From Geosiphon pyriformis (taxonomy: Eukaryota; Glomeromycota; Glomeromycetes; Archaeosporales; Geosiphonaceae), in the NCBI GenBank assembly GCA_016748015.1, contig JAAOMT010000531.1, positions 352,295-416,294 on the forward strand: DNA of 64,000 nt, written 5' to 3'. A program made the position numbers and the translations under genes. A model generated the notes under the pieces. That model made no database searches, had not been told where the DNA came from, and saw only the letters and a list, made by a program, of their open reading frames with translations. Positions 1-13,100 of this stretch are shown here, piece by piece. How positions within the stretch are numbered: the first letter of the stretch is position 1; every line of letters begins with the position of its first letter.

Positions 1-920
1 TCAGTTTTTTTAAGATTATTGTTTTTTCAGCAAATATGTTTGTATATTTTATAATTAATTTTTTAAATTGTTTTTGTTATTATAATTCTAATTGTTTTAT
101 GTTGATTTGAAATAATTTTTGTTAATAAAAGTTAAGTTAAATTTTAAAAAAGAATGTCTAATTATTTCTGTAAAATTTGAAACTTTTTGTAATAGTTTTT
201 GTTAAAAGATATTATTATAAATAATTCTAATTTCTAAATAATTATTTAAAATAATAGAGTAGTTATTAAGATTGTAAAATACAATATTAAATTCCTTAAT
301 TTTTTTAGACAAATAAATATTTGAAATTGAAATTTTATATTCTTTGCAGATTTTTACATTAAATTCAAATAATAATTGTTTTTAGTAGTCTAAAAATCTG
401 ATAAAATTTATTATATATGTTAAAAACTATATTTATTGGAATTGTAAATTATCCAATTAATTTAAAGTCTTAAATTTTTCTTTTATTATTGTTAAGTTTT
501 TCTTAATTTTTAACTAATTGCAAACCCAAAATGTTAATTTAATTTAATGAGTAAGATTTAAACACTACTTAATACAATACTTAATAATATACAAATATAA
601 AAAACACAAATAAAATAAAAATAATAAAATGTTTTAACAGTTTTTTGGTTCTTAATAGTAAAAAAATTATTAAAAGCAAGTTTTTTATGTTGTTTTTTAA
701 TAATAATTTATTGCTTTATACACAATAATAATAATTAAAACTTTTTTTCCAATTAAAATATAAGTTTACAATTATTGGTGTTTCTATAAATGTGTTTGTT
801 TGGCTTTTCAAGCATTTAAAGTTTCTTGCTTGCACAATAAATTGCAATTGCTTGTTAAATAACTTAAACAGAAAATTAGTAATCAAGTTTTATAGAAAAT
901 TATATGAAAGAATTTTTGTA
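1..920. other. AT-rich intergenic sequence
   Basis: Mostly A/T homopolymer runs with no reading frame of coding quality on either strand. I see no RNA gene, repeat family or promoter here that I can support. Confidence 0.6.
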
Positions 921-926
921 AAGCAA

Positions 927-1160
927 TTAAAATCTTTTAGATCTTGGTTTTCTTTCTTCAACTTGAATTAAGTTTTTCTTAGGCCTTTTGATATATATAT
1001 ATTTTCCTTTCAAACCAAACATTTGAGTACGTCTATCGTTCCAATCTTCAAAGACATCTTGTTTGTAATAATAAAAGAGCTAAACAAATGTTTGAAAGCT
1101 TGAGAAGCAGTACTCCATGGCGAATTGACATTTACATAGCATTGCTATAGTGTAAAGATG
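927..1160 (-). CDS. 3' end of an unidentified gene (possibly frameshifted)
   Basis: On the minus strand an open frame from about 1083 to the TAA at 927-929 encodes a basic C-terminus containing DVFEDWNDRRTQMFGLKGKY and ending PRSKRF. Its base composition and codon use look coding and contrast with the AT desert next to it. Just upstream, in another frame, is a second coding-like stretch (NVNSPWSTASQAFKHLF, about 1085-1135). The two read as one protein only if there is a one-base indel around 1080, or if a TTTAG acceptor at about 1084 starts a new exon. I do not recognise the family. The gene is divergent from bL32m, so the two may share an upstream region. It could be a small intact gene with unresolved 5' exons or a recent pseudogene. 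Confidence 0.4.
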
Positions 1161-1344
1161 GTCAATGAATTTGGCACATCATGCTGCTAAAAGCTAAATT
1201 ATTACACATTTTCAATTTTTTACTTGACCGAAAATTTTTAAATCACAGATTGATCAGCAACAGCGCGTAACATTTTTCCCAAAGCCCGACTCATTGAAAA
1301 AACTGGGATAATCAAACCTTGTGACCTCTTTCAGAAGCAGAAAA

Positions 1345-1746
1345 ATGGCCCTTCGGATTTCGACGCCAAGATTAACTAGTGCAATCACTCTTAACTCTTT
1401 CGCACCGCAGTTTCTCGGTCAGCTGCGATTGCCTTCATTTTTATCAATTTACCAATGGCGAGACACTTGGCAAAGGGCGAGTTTATCGGCAGTATTGGCT
1501 GAAATCTTCGGTCCGTTCTTATGGGCTGTACCAAAGCAAAAGACTTCATACAGAAGGAAACGTATTCGCGCAATGGCCAACAGTTCCCTTAAAGACGTTA
1601 CTAATTTCGGCAAATGTATGGGCTGTGGTCGGCTAAAGAGATCCCACCATCTCTGCGAATTTTGTTACAAGGATTTTTGTCGACGAGCAAAGAAAGAACG
1701 CCGAGCTGGGACATCGGACGGCGATGGAATATATGAATCTAAATAA
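1345..1746 (+). CDS. mrpl32: Mitochondrial large-subunit ribosomal protein bL32m
   Basis: A single-exon reading frame of 133 codons from the first ATG at 1345; an in-frame GTG at 1321 is not a likely start. The C-terminal half is a bL32 protein. It begins at the mature N-terminus AVPKQKTSYRRKRIRAM and then has two CxxC pairs, CMGC and CEFC, separated by a basic loop (GRLKRSHHL). These pairs form the zinc site of bL32 in organisms that keep it. About 65 residues precede the mature domain, rich in Arg, Ser, Thr and Leu with few acids, as expected for a matrix-targeting presequence. In yeast the m-AAA protease cleaves bL32m at a comparable point, so the long leader fits the family. It acts in the mitoribosome 50S-type subunit. 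Confidence 0.93.
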   Translation: MALRISTPRLTSAITLNSFAPQFLGQLRLPSFLSIYQWRDTWQRASLSAVLAEIFGPFLWAVPKQKTSYRRKRIRAMANSSLKDVTNFGKCMGCGRLKRSHHLCEFCYKDFCRRAKKERRAGTSDGDGIYESK

Positions 1747-2010
1747 ATAAATTCAACATCACATTGAAGCTTGTTTTAATTCCCTGAATTTCTACTTCTC
1801 AAGTCTTGGATCATTATATTTATTAAACGAAGTTTGGCAAAGACTATAATACTTAAACTTGCAGTAATTTCAACCCCGTTTGGGCTAAACCACTTTGAAA
1901 GGGGAAATAGATACATGCCAAGGGCGCGGGGATACTAATGATTTGCATCATGATTTTGGAGACCTTGATACCAAAAAAGGAATTAAATAGCTCTCCCTGA
2001 GACACAAATC

Positions 2011-5000
2011 TTACAATTTTTTACCCTTATATCCTTCTTTCTCCGCTAGATTGTGGTAAAATTCATTGAAATCTAGCCTTACACTAAGGAATCTTAAATC
2101 GGTATCATGATGATGAGCAAGCGCAGTTAAAAGACTCATCAACTCATTCTAAAATTAGATTAATAATTAAACTTGGCTAAAGTATTCGTGGAAAACTTGT
2201 GGTACACCCACCTTGAAGTTACCAGACACTTCAATCAATTGTTGCTGAATAGGTCTCAAGTTAGTTTTCAAGTCTTGTTGTTCTGATATGTTTTCCTTAA
2301 ATTCCGAGTACCTACTTTTACGCTAAAAAAGGACGAGAAACAAATAATTGAGAAGATAAGGAAAAATTAAGCTGTAAAGACTCGCACTTTACCTCTTCTG
2401 ATTCATAGCGGAATTTATCGCGACGCATCATCTCTCTGGCAGCAAACAAATATAATTCTTCCTATGGAAAAATGCTAAATGATTCAAGATTGATTTTCTA
2501 TTAAAAACAAAAAGCATGCGTGAACTATACCAGCGCATTCAAGTACTGTAAGATATAGGCGATTATCTTTGATAACCTCGACAAGTAATTCTGAGTTCCA
2601 AATACGAATAAATAAACATTTTTTGAAATTAAAGACCATTTTCAAATTTTGTGATTTTTACCTGATTATTGGAGGTCCCGAGAAAACTCTTCGAGGTGAC
2701 ATTGTTCAGGTAACTATTATGTGCCTCAATGAGGGAGTCAAGATCGCCGGATTTCTTCTCGATATCCGTAACCAACTCATCCCATGAACACTCGACAACC
2801 TCATAAAAAACAAAAAAATTATAAAATTAAAATTCATGAAATTTTAACTTTGGTTTAATAACAATAACCTACCTCAAATAAAATGTAGTATTGAAGTTGA
2901 TAAACAAAGTGTATCATTTCATTGCAAACCGTCCTGCTCGTGTTTATATCCTTTTTCAATTCTGCGATAATGACGATGGAAAATAGGTTGCTGTCCAAAG
3001 AAAAATTCCAAAAGATCATGATTTAAAATTGAATTAGGTACCTTCAATTTGGTTCAAATTCCTCGCGCCAGTTGTTTGTCGGCGCCAAGCATCAGATAGA
3101 CAATACTCTACACGCTTTAGACGCCACAAGAAATTGAATAACTTGAGATATTGATGCATCGCTTGTGGTGTGAAGATTGTGTTAATCGGTGAATCCACGT
3201 GATAGTCTAAACTGAAAACATCCCAGCCACAATCACCGGAAGAAACCTGGGATGAATTTCAGGTGTTCCAATTAGTATAATTCGTTTAAATTCAACGAAC
3301 ATAACTGTTCTACCTCTAGCAATCTGACATCTAATCGACGCAGTATGTCAGGATCATCATATTGAGCATTTGAGGCGCGAACAGCCGCTTCTAACGTACC
3401 CGTGAGATTGTGCCGATACAAAGTGTTGGCTGCTTTTGAGAGTCCTGGTCTTTTCAAGATTACTTTTAGCATCACTTAAATATAAGCGATATAGAGAGGG
3501 GACTGTCAAAGACTTACCCTAACTGACCCATCAAATATTGTATGAAATCGCCTTGGCCTAGCAACAAATAACGCTTGAGAGCAGTAAAGTGCTCCATAAG
3601 TCGGTATTTTAGATACAAAATGTTTAGTAAACGTTTGCTTGTCGCAGTATAGGTAGCATCGATAGAATGCTCAAGCGCAATGATATCCCCATATCTAAAC
3701 ACTGAAATATGTTTCAAGAGATATATGAAAAAACTTTAAAAAGAACAGAGTTTAAGAAGTTCCTACATTTATCAGAACCAGTTGCTTTGCGCTGCGTAGT
3801 CACCCAGTCATTATCGTGACAGCTATATCGGATAAAATTCAATGACTTGCCAATTGAAAAAATCTATTTATAATAGAAATTGAATATCACTCTGTGTAAG
3901 CAAAAAGCGAATCAAAAAACCATATTTAAATCTACCTTTTTCGCAAGGGATGTGCTGATAAAGGAGGGTTGCATGTGTGACCGTATTGAGTATTTCAATT
4001 GCCATAAATCCTCTTCTTCCACGTTTACATCACATGCAACAAAGAATTCTTCAAAAGGATCTTCCAACTCCCCCTCATAAATCCACCTTTGCAACATTTC
4101 ATAGAATGGTCTAGACACCTATATTGATATGAACTTCATTTATCCGTCGTTGATTTACAACAGAAAAAAAATGATTTAGAGAAAAAAGTTCAACCTCTTC
4201 CAACATATTATTAATGAATTTTTGATTGAACGGATCCCCATGATTGGTATGTTTGTATATAATAGATACCAAAGCTCCACCTCTTTGATCTTGACAACCA
4301 TTTACTAACACGGACATCAACCGTAATTTTGCTAGTGATTCTTGTGTCCAAACTAAGAGACGTTTCAATGAAAGTCCTTGTGCTATAAAATGCTGGTTTT
4401 CTAATTGCTTAGTGATATGCGCCTCCAAAACGGCCATCAATTTAAAATACTCGGTGAGTTCTCGCTGCAAGGCGGAGCAGAAAGCCTAGAAATTGATAAT
4501 AAGATCCCAATAAATCAATTCCGAGCTTAATATGTATTAAATGTAAGAAATTTTGATTACCTGGCCAACTAGTCCAATCGAGGAATCATTTACTCTTGTT
4601 TTAACAAATGAATCAACCCGTCGATATAGCAAACCTAATTCGGAAAGTTTTGTAATAAGGTCTCGAGTAGGCCGTGGGACACCGACCTAAGATATATAGA
4701 TTAAATGATTACATAAGACTAGAAATGTATGTTATCCAAATTAACAATGAAATATACCTTGGGATCTACTATGTAGGAATCAGATTCGGTGTTGAATTTG
4801 ATAAACTGACCGTCAATGCCTTGAAATACATATACAACATCTCGTAGTAATAACACTTCAGAGATTTCATATTTAGCTTGGAGGATGGCAGACCATTATT
4901 AATAATGAATATTGAGAAGTCAAAATAAATTAGAATGATCCAAATGTGTACTAACTATTGAGTCCAGCAGAGTGTTTTCGCAAAATAGCCTCGGGTGATA

Positions 5001-6056
5001 AGGCATCCCCGCTAAAGAGCTTTTCCCCTATGGTTGCTGATTTAATCTTAGTGCTGGACGTGTTGGAAAGAAATGGAACATTGGGCATAAAATGATTATC
5101 GGGATCATTGGAATAGTTTTTTTTGGATATGTCTACCAGTCCCCGGGAAGCAAATGTTTGTTCTATTGGCTGATATGGTGGTGTAGGAGTTGATTATATT
5201 AATTGATGTATGTGAAAAGCCACTCCTAATTTAATTCGACTTTTTAGGGTCTGTTGGAATAAATTTATAGCAGCTGGTATGTCATAGTAGATGTTGGAAA
5301 ACAATGAAACCCATCCATTTGATAAAGAGATAGACTATGGATTCATTACCCCAATTGTTTCCCTAAAAGTGGATTGATCACTAAGTGATAAAAGGAAATA
5401 TAAAATCGACCATCTTCGAGACAAGATGGACTAGAAATTTAAGATGAAGAATATGTTTTATGGATTAGAAAACCATCCAAGATCAAAGGATTACAGGAAT
5501 CTTGGTTACCTGTGATTGCAACTTTGTAAATAGATTGCTGAACCTTAATGCTTTTATGGAAGATTTATTTTCCCGAACCACTAGAGGAATCGTATAAGAA
5601 GGGCTTTATTCAGCAAATTTAAATATTTTCCTCAATTAAAACTTATAGCTTTGTACATTTTTTCTTGATGTTATCAGAAACGTGTAATTCATCATTGACC
5701 AAAGTTGGAGTCAAACGACTAAAAAAAGCAACCAATTAAAACATGAAGTTAGCTGTAAAATCTTCCATAGTTAAGTTGGTTATAAGACGTTCAGAAAGCG
5801 CAAGTATAGTTTTTCACCTTCCCAATATTCGTGTGCAATATTCAAAGATTTGTTGTTCACGTGGTGATAATGAATCATCGTCTAAATGATTTAGGCAGGC
5901 AGAGCCAGAAGCTTTTCCGATATCGTTAACTTTGAAAGAACTCTCGCGTATAAAACACTTTACTAAAGATTTGAGAGTTCTTGATAGGTGATCACTTTCT
6001 CGGTCCCCAACCTTTTTCGGCACCACAGTCGCGTTCGCGTTAGCGTTATCACACAT
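2011..6056 (-). CDS. Gamma-tubulin complex component 3 (Spc98/GCP3 family)
   Basis: A multi-exon minus-strand gene with at least ten exons and short GT-AG introns. ATG is at 6056 and the TAA at 2011-2013. Exons in order encode an N-terminal segment ([12 protein letters not shown]), a GRIP1-region block including [17 protein letters not shown], and [12 protein letters not shown] followed by [19 protein letters not shown]. Next come the highly conserved [20 protein letters not shown], then [17 protein letters not shown] with [13 protein letters not shown] (3514-3717). Later exons give [20 protein letters not shown] and [13 protein letters not shown], and the C-terminus [18 protein letters not shown]. 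These are GRIP1 and GRIP2 signatures of Spc98/GCP3 rather than GCP2. The protein builds the gamma-tubulin small complex that nucleates microtubules at spindle pole bodies. Exon boundaries between 4900 and 5800 are the least certain. Confidence 0.9.
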
Positions 6057-6980
6057 ATCGGTAAAGCGCAGTAATGTAAATCAAAAGGATTAGTGATTTT
6101 ATTTGCCACCAAAATTAATGAATATTAAAAAATTTTGGCTATTTAATCGCATCTTTTTGCCTTCACCTACGCGAACTTTTACTTCCAAGTTTGACCAACT
6201 TTGTGAGAAAAATATTATAAAACGATAATTTTGAGATAAGGTATTTTTATATCTTTTTTTTTAATAACAACTACAACGGTAACATTAACAACGACAACGA
6301 CAACGTAAAAAACGGAAAGGAATTTGAAGAAATAATAAAGGAATTTAAGAAATATGAAGATGCAAGGTGAGCATAGTTTCATTAAGTTTTTTGTTGAATC
6401 GTCATCCGAAGTTACGCTGCAACTAGGTGTTCAATCATGAAATCGAAAGTGCATCGTGGCCATGGCATTGAACATGTCATGAACGTTCTTTCACGAGACC
6501 CCCAGTTGTAAACTGCCAATTCGTATTCTTGACGGTGGCGGTATAAATTCTCATTTTTATTTTTATTTGATAGGCACTCACCAGGTGAGTACTATCCAGA
6601 TACGATAGAAACATGACTATCAGTATCTTAGCAACTCCTTCCACAGATAGATTTACTTTACAAACAGTAAGAAGAGCTGAATCATCTCAATTTAACATAT
6701 GAATTCGAATCAACTCGTCAGATCGAAGAGTTGGTTCGACGAGTCAATATACCTTTTGTTTTTCATATTTATTTTATTATCATGTATTTTATATAGATCT
6801 TAATATCGACCCGAGTTAATAATAATTAAGCTTTTTATAACTTGATAGATTGTATGATTACCATGTTGACACCTATCAAATTATATGGTAGAAAACTTTG
6901 AATAAAGATTTTAAACTTCGGTTGTCATTTAGATTCCCAACCAAACAAGCTTCATCATCAGTTTGTTCTTTCACGCGCTT
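6057..6980. other. Intergenic region between GCP3 and HGH1
   Basis: Holds the presumed GCP3 promoter (left) and HGH1 3' flank (right). A short stretch around 6340-6510 has two small coding-like frames on the plus strand (FFVESSSEVTLQLGVQ and MKSKVHRGHGIEHVMNVL), but I could not join them into a gene. A weak inverted repeat (ACTCGTC ... GACGAGT) lies near 6715-6745. Nothing else is recognisable. Confidence 0.4.
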
Positions 6981-8766
6981 CTATTGATTCTCATTTCGTT
7001 TTGCGTCTGATTGTTCATCCCGCATCAACATATTCACCACCCCTTCAACAATCTGTGACACACTTTCATCCGTTTCTACGAGATGCATCTGACGAATCAC
7101 GGGATATACTTTTCGTTCCCGAAGGATATTACGACCAGCTCGTGTTGAGGTTAGCAGAACCAAGATTTCTAAGAGGGTTTGACGAAGGTGTGGATCTGGC
7201 TCACGCCTCTGAAGATGTAAATTTATTGAATTTTAATTTATGATGAATAAAAATTTTAGGAAATCAAATAATATCACCTTTTCTGATGGCAGAAACTGAA
7301 TATCTTCTGGCATACCCTCCATGTCCTATAAAAAATCAAGAAAAAATGGCATCCTTTTATAAGATTGTTCGTCCCTTGTACAAGGTTTTAATGTAGATTT
7401 GATAGAAATAGATTCTCACGTCTGCATCAAATTCCTCGGGACCACAAAGGGGGAGTAGCACATAAGGCAAGATATTAATCTTCGATTCGGCTAATAAATC
7501 AAGATGATGCTCTATACTGAAACAGCAGTTTCTAAAATATGAAAAACCAAAGAAAAAATAGATTAGAATGTACAAGACCACGAGAAATGCGTCTTTGATT
7601 ATTCATATGAAGGTCTTACTTTATGCAAGAAATCACACCACCTCGCCGAATTATATTTGGGTGTTCGGTGAAAATAATCAATTTCGTAATCGGAGGCTGG
7701 TTATCGACAGGCGAATTTGTCAAAAAAAAATTTCTCCCTGGTGGCAGCTGAGCAATAAATTAATGCGGTATGCCATCTGTGGTTTCAGAACAAATTTTGC
7801 AATCTAAGACGGCATCAAGTCTCGAAAGAAACCGACAAAGTACTTACAATCGTGATATTAGCAAATACACTAGCCAAAAAGTGGAACTCAGCATCTTTAT
7901 TAAACGTCTTGTTAACTCCTTTTTCAAATACATCAATTAACTGATCTAGTGTCCCTGTTAACGTCGCTTGATTTGATGATGGGAATGAAAGGGTCAACAT
8001 CCTGTTGGAGATTTGTTCATTTTTTGTGAGATTTGATAAGAGCATACATCCCAGATCTGCCAGGATGCTTATTGGATTCTTTGAAATTGGGTGAATTAAT
8101 AGCAATAGAAAAATATCGTGTTAATAAGTAAAATCAGGATCTTGTTTTCATGACCATGATTATGAATCTGTAAAATCGCGATCCTTTTAATTCATCAGAA
8201 AATGAACGGAACGGAAATAAAATAAATATACACAAATAATGGAGACAAGGAATCTCAAAAACCCCTCATCGTCCAATTCTTTACGAATCTCGTTATCCTC
8301 TGAAAGGTTGATTAATGCTAAAAATGCGTCATGTGCAATCAACTTTAGAAATTTCAAGAGAAAAAATCAATCTTGATTTGAGATTTTTAACAAAAGCCGA
8401 ATTTTGAAAGTGATCATATTATTAGATCAAAAAAATACCGGATTATCCATACACAAAATTTTAAGGTCTCGTGTGGGCTGTTTATTGTTCTTTTTGAAGA
8501 TATGCTGAAGTTGGGATGATTTTGTAGTGTACCCGAGTAAATGGCTAAGAGCTACTCGCCGTACCTAAGAAATCAAAAAGTGTTTTAAAAATTATGTCGA
8601 TTAGGTAATGATAATTAAATTTCCGACTTACATCCGGGTTACGATCATGAAGAAAACCGAGAAGCTTCCATTTCAAAGTATCTTGATTGTCAATTTGTAT
8701 AATATAATTTCAAAAAAACCCCTCAATGAAAAGAATCAAAGATACCTCTTGCAATTGTTCTTCCAT
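6981..8766 (-). CDS. hgh1: HGH1, eEF2-specific co-chaperone (armadillo-like)
   Basis: A minus-strand gene of about six exons. It starts at ATG 8766 (MEEQLQE, then an intron) and ends at the stop at 6981-6983. The second exon encodes DTLKWKLLGFLHDRNPDVRR, matching the HEAT/ARM opening of HGH1. A middle exon gives ADLGCMLLSNLTKNEQIS and HFLASVFANITI. Then come HHLDLLAESKINILPYVLLP with the GPEEFDAD motif, followed by DMEGMPEDIQFLP, LLTSTRAGRNILRE and a C-terminal VNMLMRDE. These blocks occur in the same order in HGH1/FAM203 proteins (about 350-390 residues), which help fold translation elongation factor 2 with TRiC and Hsp90. The gene is co-directional with GCP3, with an intergenic gap of about 0.9 kb. 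Splice boundaries inside 7250-7900 are approximate. Confidence 0.88.
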
Positions 8767-8809
8767 TCTGTGTTTATAAAAGATCAAATGGGAGCATTAT
8801 TAGAATAGA

Positions 8810-9949
8810 ACTATATCTGGAATCTGATAGGTTATAAAATAATGGTATTTTGGGCCACATCTCAAGGAATCACGTCAATTTATTTTTTGATATTAGTGTT
8901 CTCAAAATGCCAGAGTTTTAATTTTTGGCCAAAATCCAAAATAACTTAATAAAATCCAATAAATATATATTGCTATTTAATATTTGCTAAGTAGAAATGA
9001 TAAATTTAAATATGTTTGATTATTTTATATTTGGAAAAAATTTATTTTAAAATTGATTATATTTAATTTTTTATAAATTTTATTAGTTAAATCTTACTTT
9101 AAAAATATGTAAATAATATTTTGTTTAATTTTATAAATAAAACCTTATTTAATAAAATAAATAATAATAAATTGTTATTATTTTACAATTTATATTTTAT
9201 AATTTATTTATTAATAAAACATATGATTAAAATTTATGTATTATTATGTAAATATAAGTGTAAATATACTATTTATTATCTTAACACTATAAATTTTTTA
9301 AATAAAAATCTTTTATATGTATTTTTATTTAAAAATATTGTATGTATATTCAAAATAATTTTTTCAATTTTAAATTGTTTTAAATTTTTAATTTATTTAC
9401 ATATTATTACAGATTTTTTGATTTTTTGTTGTTCATAATTATTAATAATAAAAATTTTTTTAACTATTTTTATTCCAAGTATCCATATTTGGAATCTTGT
9501 TCATAATAAAAATTCTTAATAAGGGACCTGAAACATAATATAAATTACATGAAGGTTTTTTTATTAGGGTCAAAATCTAGTTCTTAGGAAATGTCAGGTA
9601 CCTTCTTTTGAAAATTCAATTATTCTGTTGATTGTGAATTGCTTTATAAGGATCATTCATTTTAAAAATGATTATTATTGTAATTATTTTTGTCCAATAA
9701 ATTTGAAATTTGAAATTAATACGTTTTTGCAACAGACATATCTTTGGAATTAAATACGGAGATAAAGGGGAGGGCGTAACTCGCCTCATAAAATCCCTGA
9801 TCTTCATAAAAACCCAAATACTAATGTTTACCTTTGATGAGCCCATAGGTTCATGTGTTGTGCATGTCGATTAAACCTATCAACCCTGAAAACCTTTTTT
9901 CGTGGGAATAAGTTAGAAAAGCAAATGCAGCAAATTTTCAAAATGAATC
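8810..9949. other. AT-rich intergenic region between PPWD1 and HGH1
   Basis: Positions 8940-9480 are extremely AT-rich with only chance open frames made of Asn, Lys, Ile, Leu and Phe codons. The part from 9600 to 9949 is probably PPWD1 3' flank. An ATG-led frame (9616-9846, minus) has no recognisable domain and I do not call it. Confidence 0.5.
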
Positions 9950-12900
9950 TTATCTTATCTCAATATTAATGATCTTGATATCCTCATATGGTTTGTCCAT
10001 CTTATCGGTTTTTGCGTTTTCAATTGCAAGAATCACGTCAATTCCTGCGGTAGCACGTCCAAATATCGTGTGTTTATTGTTCAACCATGGCTTTTAAAGA
10101 ATCATGATTGTGAGTTATATTTAAGGATAAATAAGACCAAGAGAAAACCATCTAATTACATACCGTGGGAACCACAGTGATGAAAAATTGAGATCCATTT
10201 GTGTTTGGACCGGCATTTGCCATGCTCACTGTATAAGGGCGATCATGTCTTAAATCACGGTGAAATTCATCTTCAAAATCCGAGTTCCATATGGATTCAC
10301 CACCAGTACCATCACCTATGAAATGATATAAAGATAATTTGAGTTATACAATTTTGTTTTTTGAATTCCATAAACTATCTGAAAATTATTCCACTACTGA
10401 TGGTTTACCAAGGGGATCCCCTGTTTGGATCATGAAACCTTTGATGACGCGATGAAAAATAACATTATTATAATACCCATCCTTTGCATGGGTTGCAAAA
10501 TTTTCTACGGCTTTGGGCGCGTATTCAGGAAATAAGCGAATATGAATATCACCAAACGTGGTTCGCAGAATAGCATTGTTGCCTAGTTTTTGCTTGATAG
10601 GTTGAGCGCTGGCGACAGTTTGTTCTTCTCGTGATGGTTTCTCATTGAAAACATCACGATCTCCCTTGTGAGAATCTTGTCTATTGTAAGTGAAACATTA
10701 ATAGCCCATTTTGTGAAACGAAAACTTTACAGAACGTGATAATGTAGTAAGATTTTGTGAACATACGCGTCAGGCTCTCTCTGCGTAAACATGAAGAAGC
10801 GATTCCTTTTGAAAGCTGTACAAAATAATGTTGGATCTGTCGATTCACTCTCCTTCATAAGAGGGTTATCTGATGCTGCCATAGCCTTTTAAATATTTGT
10901 TAATTGATGAAAATAATATATATTTTTCTTAGTGTTTCCGCGTTGAATTTTTTACTAACCAGCGTGACAACGGCTTTCTTTTTTGGTGCTCCTTGATATA
11001 ATGACATATTCAGGAAGCGATGTGTTTCGGTCTTACCCATAAGTCTCACAACTTTGTTGGTATGAAGATTAACAACTACAAAAAACGATATGATTTTAGA
11101 GCAAATAGAGTAAATAGAAAAATTACACAAAACACAATAACTTACCTTTGATACCCAGCATTGTTGGGTAAATAATAAAATGTCCGCTCTCATCGAAAAC
11201 TGAAAAAATTCAAAAGCTAGTTATGGTCTGGGTCTTTGGAATAGAATCATATCCCCATATTCCCTACTAACCAGCATTCATACAAGTTGCTAGGGAAGTC
11301 TTTTCTAATTCTCGTTCAACCGCTAATCGTCGTCCAAATTCCATATCATCAAGTTTGAAAATTGATGTACCCGCCTAAATATGGGCCAAATAAATTTAAT
11401 AGAAACCTTTGATATAACGGTGGTCTATAGAAAATATAGAAATAAACTTACTTGTTGCATTTCACTTATTATAGTTAATGATTCGTCATATTTACGCGTT
11501 AATTTACCTGTAATAAATTTAAAAACACGCACTTGATGATCACCAACACTCATAGTGACAAATTGAGTATAGTCAGGAGAAAAGGCCAAAGAATTAGGTG
11601 CTGTTTGCGCCTAAATTGTGTGATTGGATATTAAATTCAATTAGTTAGAAAATAATAGCAAAGTCAGGTATTAATTCCATAATTACTTTCTTGAATTCAT
11701 ATAGATCGGTATCCGATTTGAATTCGAAAGCCAGGTTTTTCGGCAATTGAAAGGGATTTTCAGGTACCCAATATTCAACCATCCCGGATGAGTCTGCTGA
11801 AACAACACAGTGATACCTTTCATTATACTACAAATTGAGCTTCCAATTAGATGAGGAAGATAAAAGAGTTTTCAAACTTCAACAGAAGAAATAGCAAAAA
11901 AGAGATACCGCCATAATTTGTACAGGTTGTGAATGCATTTTTGAAAGTGTGTGCAATGATTTTCCGTCACCTCTTCCGTCATAAATATGTATATTTCCGG
12001 AATCTTGATCGGCACTAAAACAGAATTTTTGACTTGAGTAAAAGAAACTGAAAAAGCTCAAAACCTATTTTAGTGAAGACTTACCAAGCAACTAACGCCT
12101 GAGCTTGACCACGTTTATGAACCCAACAAACACTGTTTGGAAGATAATCTAATTTAATCATATTAATCATGTCTTGGAATTTGATGTGTTAGATTAGTTC
12201 CAAGTCAATAAACCAAGTTCATTCAAGCAATATCTTACCAAAATTGATAACATCATACACTTTCAGAGCTTTGTCGACAGCGATCGTCGCAAGCAATAAT
12301 CCATCCAAAGAAACGCTAATTCCAGTAATGTTTCCTTAATCAACATTTTGGATTAGATAATGTCTGTAATGAAGCATGAAATAATCAACTATAATAAAAA
12401 CGTACCCAAATGGGATCGAAAATGTTTAACAAATTCGATTCCCCTTTCCGTCTTTTTCCAAAACTTTAGGTGGCCATCAACGGATGTGGTAATGATGAAA
12501 TCAGTTCTGCAATTACCAATCATATACAACATGAAATTAATTTGGTAATTGAAACAAAAGCATTCAATTCACAAAGAAAAAATTACTTTGTGACAGCTAC
12601 AAAGTTTAACACATCTCGATGCATGTAACTTCTTTCGTACATGTCCGCTGAAGGTAAATGTTGCAAAAATAGCTTTTCATGAGGTAAAGCTGTGATTTTT
12701 AAAAAGGAAAAATGTAATCATTTAATGAATTTGTTGAGAAAACATAATTGGGTAAAAACGGCTATGAACTAGAGGAAATGGAAAGGGCTTACTTCTCTTT
12801 TTTTTGGGGGGAAGATTGTCCAATAACGGGAGGGAAGGGCCAATGTCAGCATCTTCTAATTTTTGAGAGCTTCAAGTCAGCCACCATCATATTCGGTAAA

Positions 12901-12986
12901 AATTCCCAGCTGATTTCACCTTGTGATTGAGCGCTTTCTTCAGTTTCTTCAATATGTTTTCTTACTTTTTTACCCTTACTAGCCAT
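9950..12986 (-). CDS. ppwd1: PPWD1-type protein: WD40 repeats plus C-terminal cyclophilin peptidyl-prolyl isomerase
   Basis: A multi-exon minus-strand gene. ATG at 12986 opens [18 protein letters not shown]. The next exon has [19 protein letters not shown] followed by [13 protein letters not shown], the PPWD1 signature before the first WD blade. WD40 exons follow: [16 protein letters not shown], the next blades between 12300 and 11450, and [17 protein letters not shown] near 11950. The C-terminal cyclophilin domain lies at about 9950-10620. It shows [25 protein letters not shown], the catalytic-loop [20 protein letters not shown], then [21 protein letters not shown] and the final [14 protein letters not shown]. 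Residues of the cyclophilin active site (F-M-Q and the SQFFIT strand) are present. PPWD1 proteins are nuclear and associate with spliceosomes. The order WD40 then PPIase excludes CWC27 and simple cyclophilins. Confidence 0.9.
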
Positions 12987-13100
12987 GTGGAAAACTTATA
13001 ATTCAAGCTGTATTGATGTTAACATCTATCATCTGATTTCCAGTGACTAAAATTCAAAAATACAATTTATTAGCAAATATTGTGACTAACACAGATCTTC

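Noticed and set aside
6700-6745. Hairpin resembling a terminator or small RNA
   Set aside because: Only a seven-base stem with a long loop and no supporting context in a eukaryote.
9121-9438. 105-codon open frame
   Set aside because: Composed almost only of Asn, Lys, Ile, Leu, Phe and Tyr codons in extreme AT-rich DNA; expected by chance.
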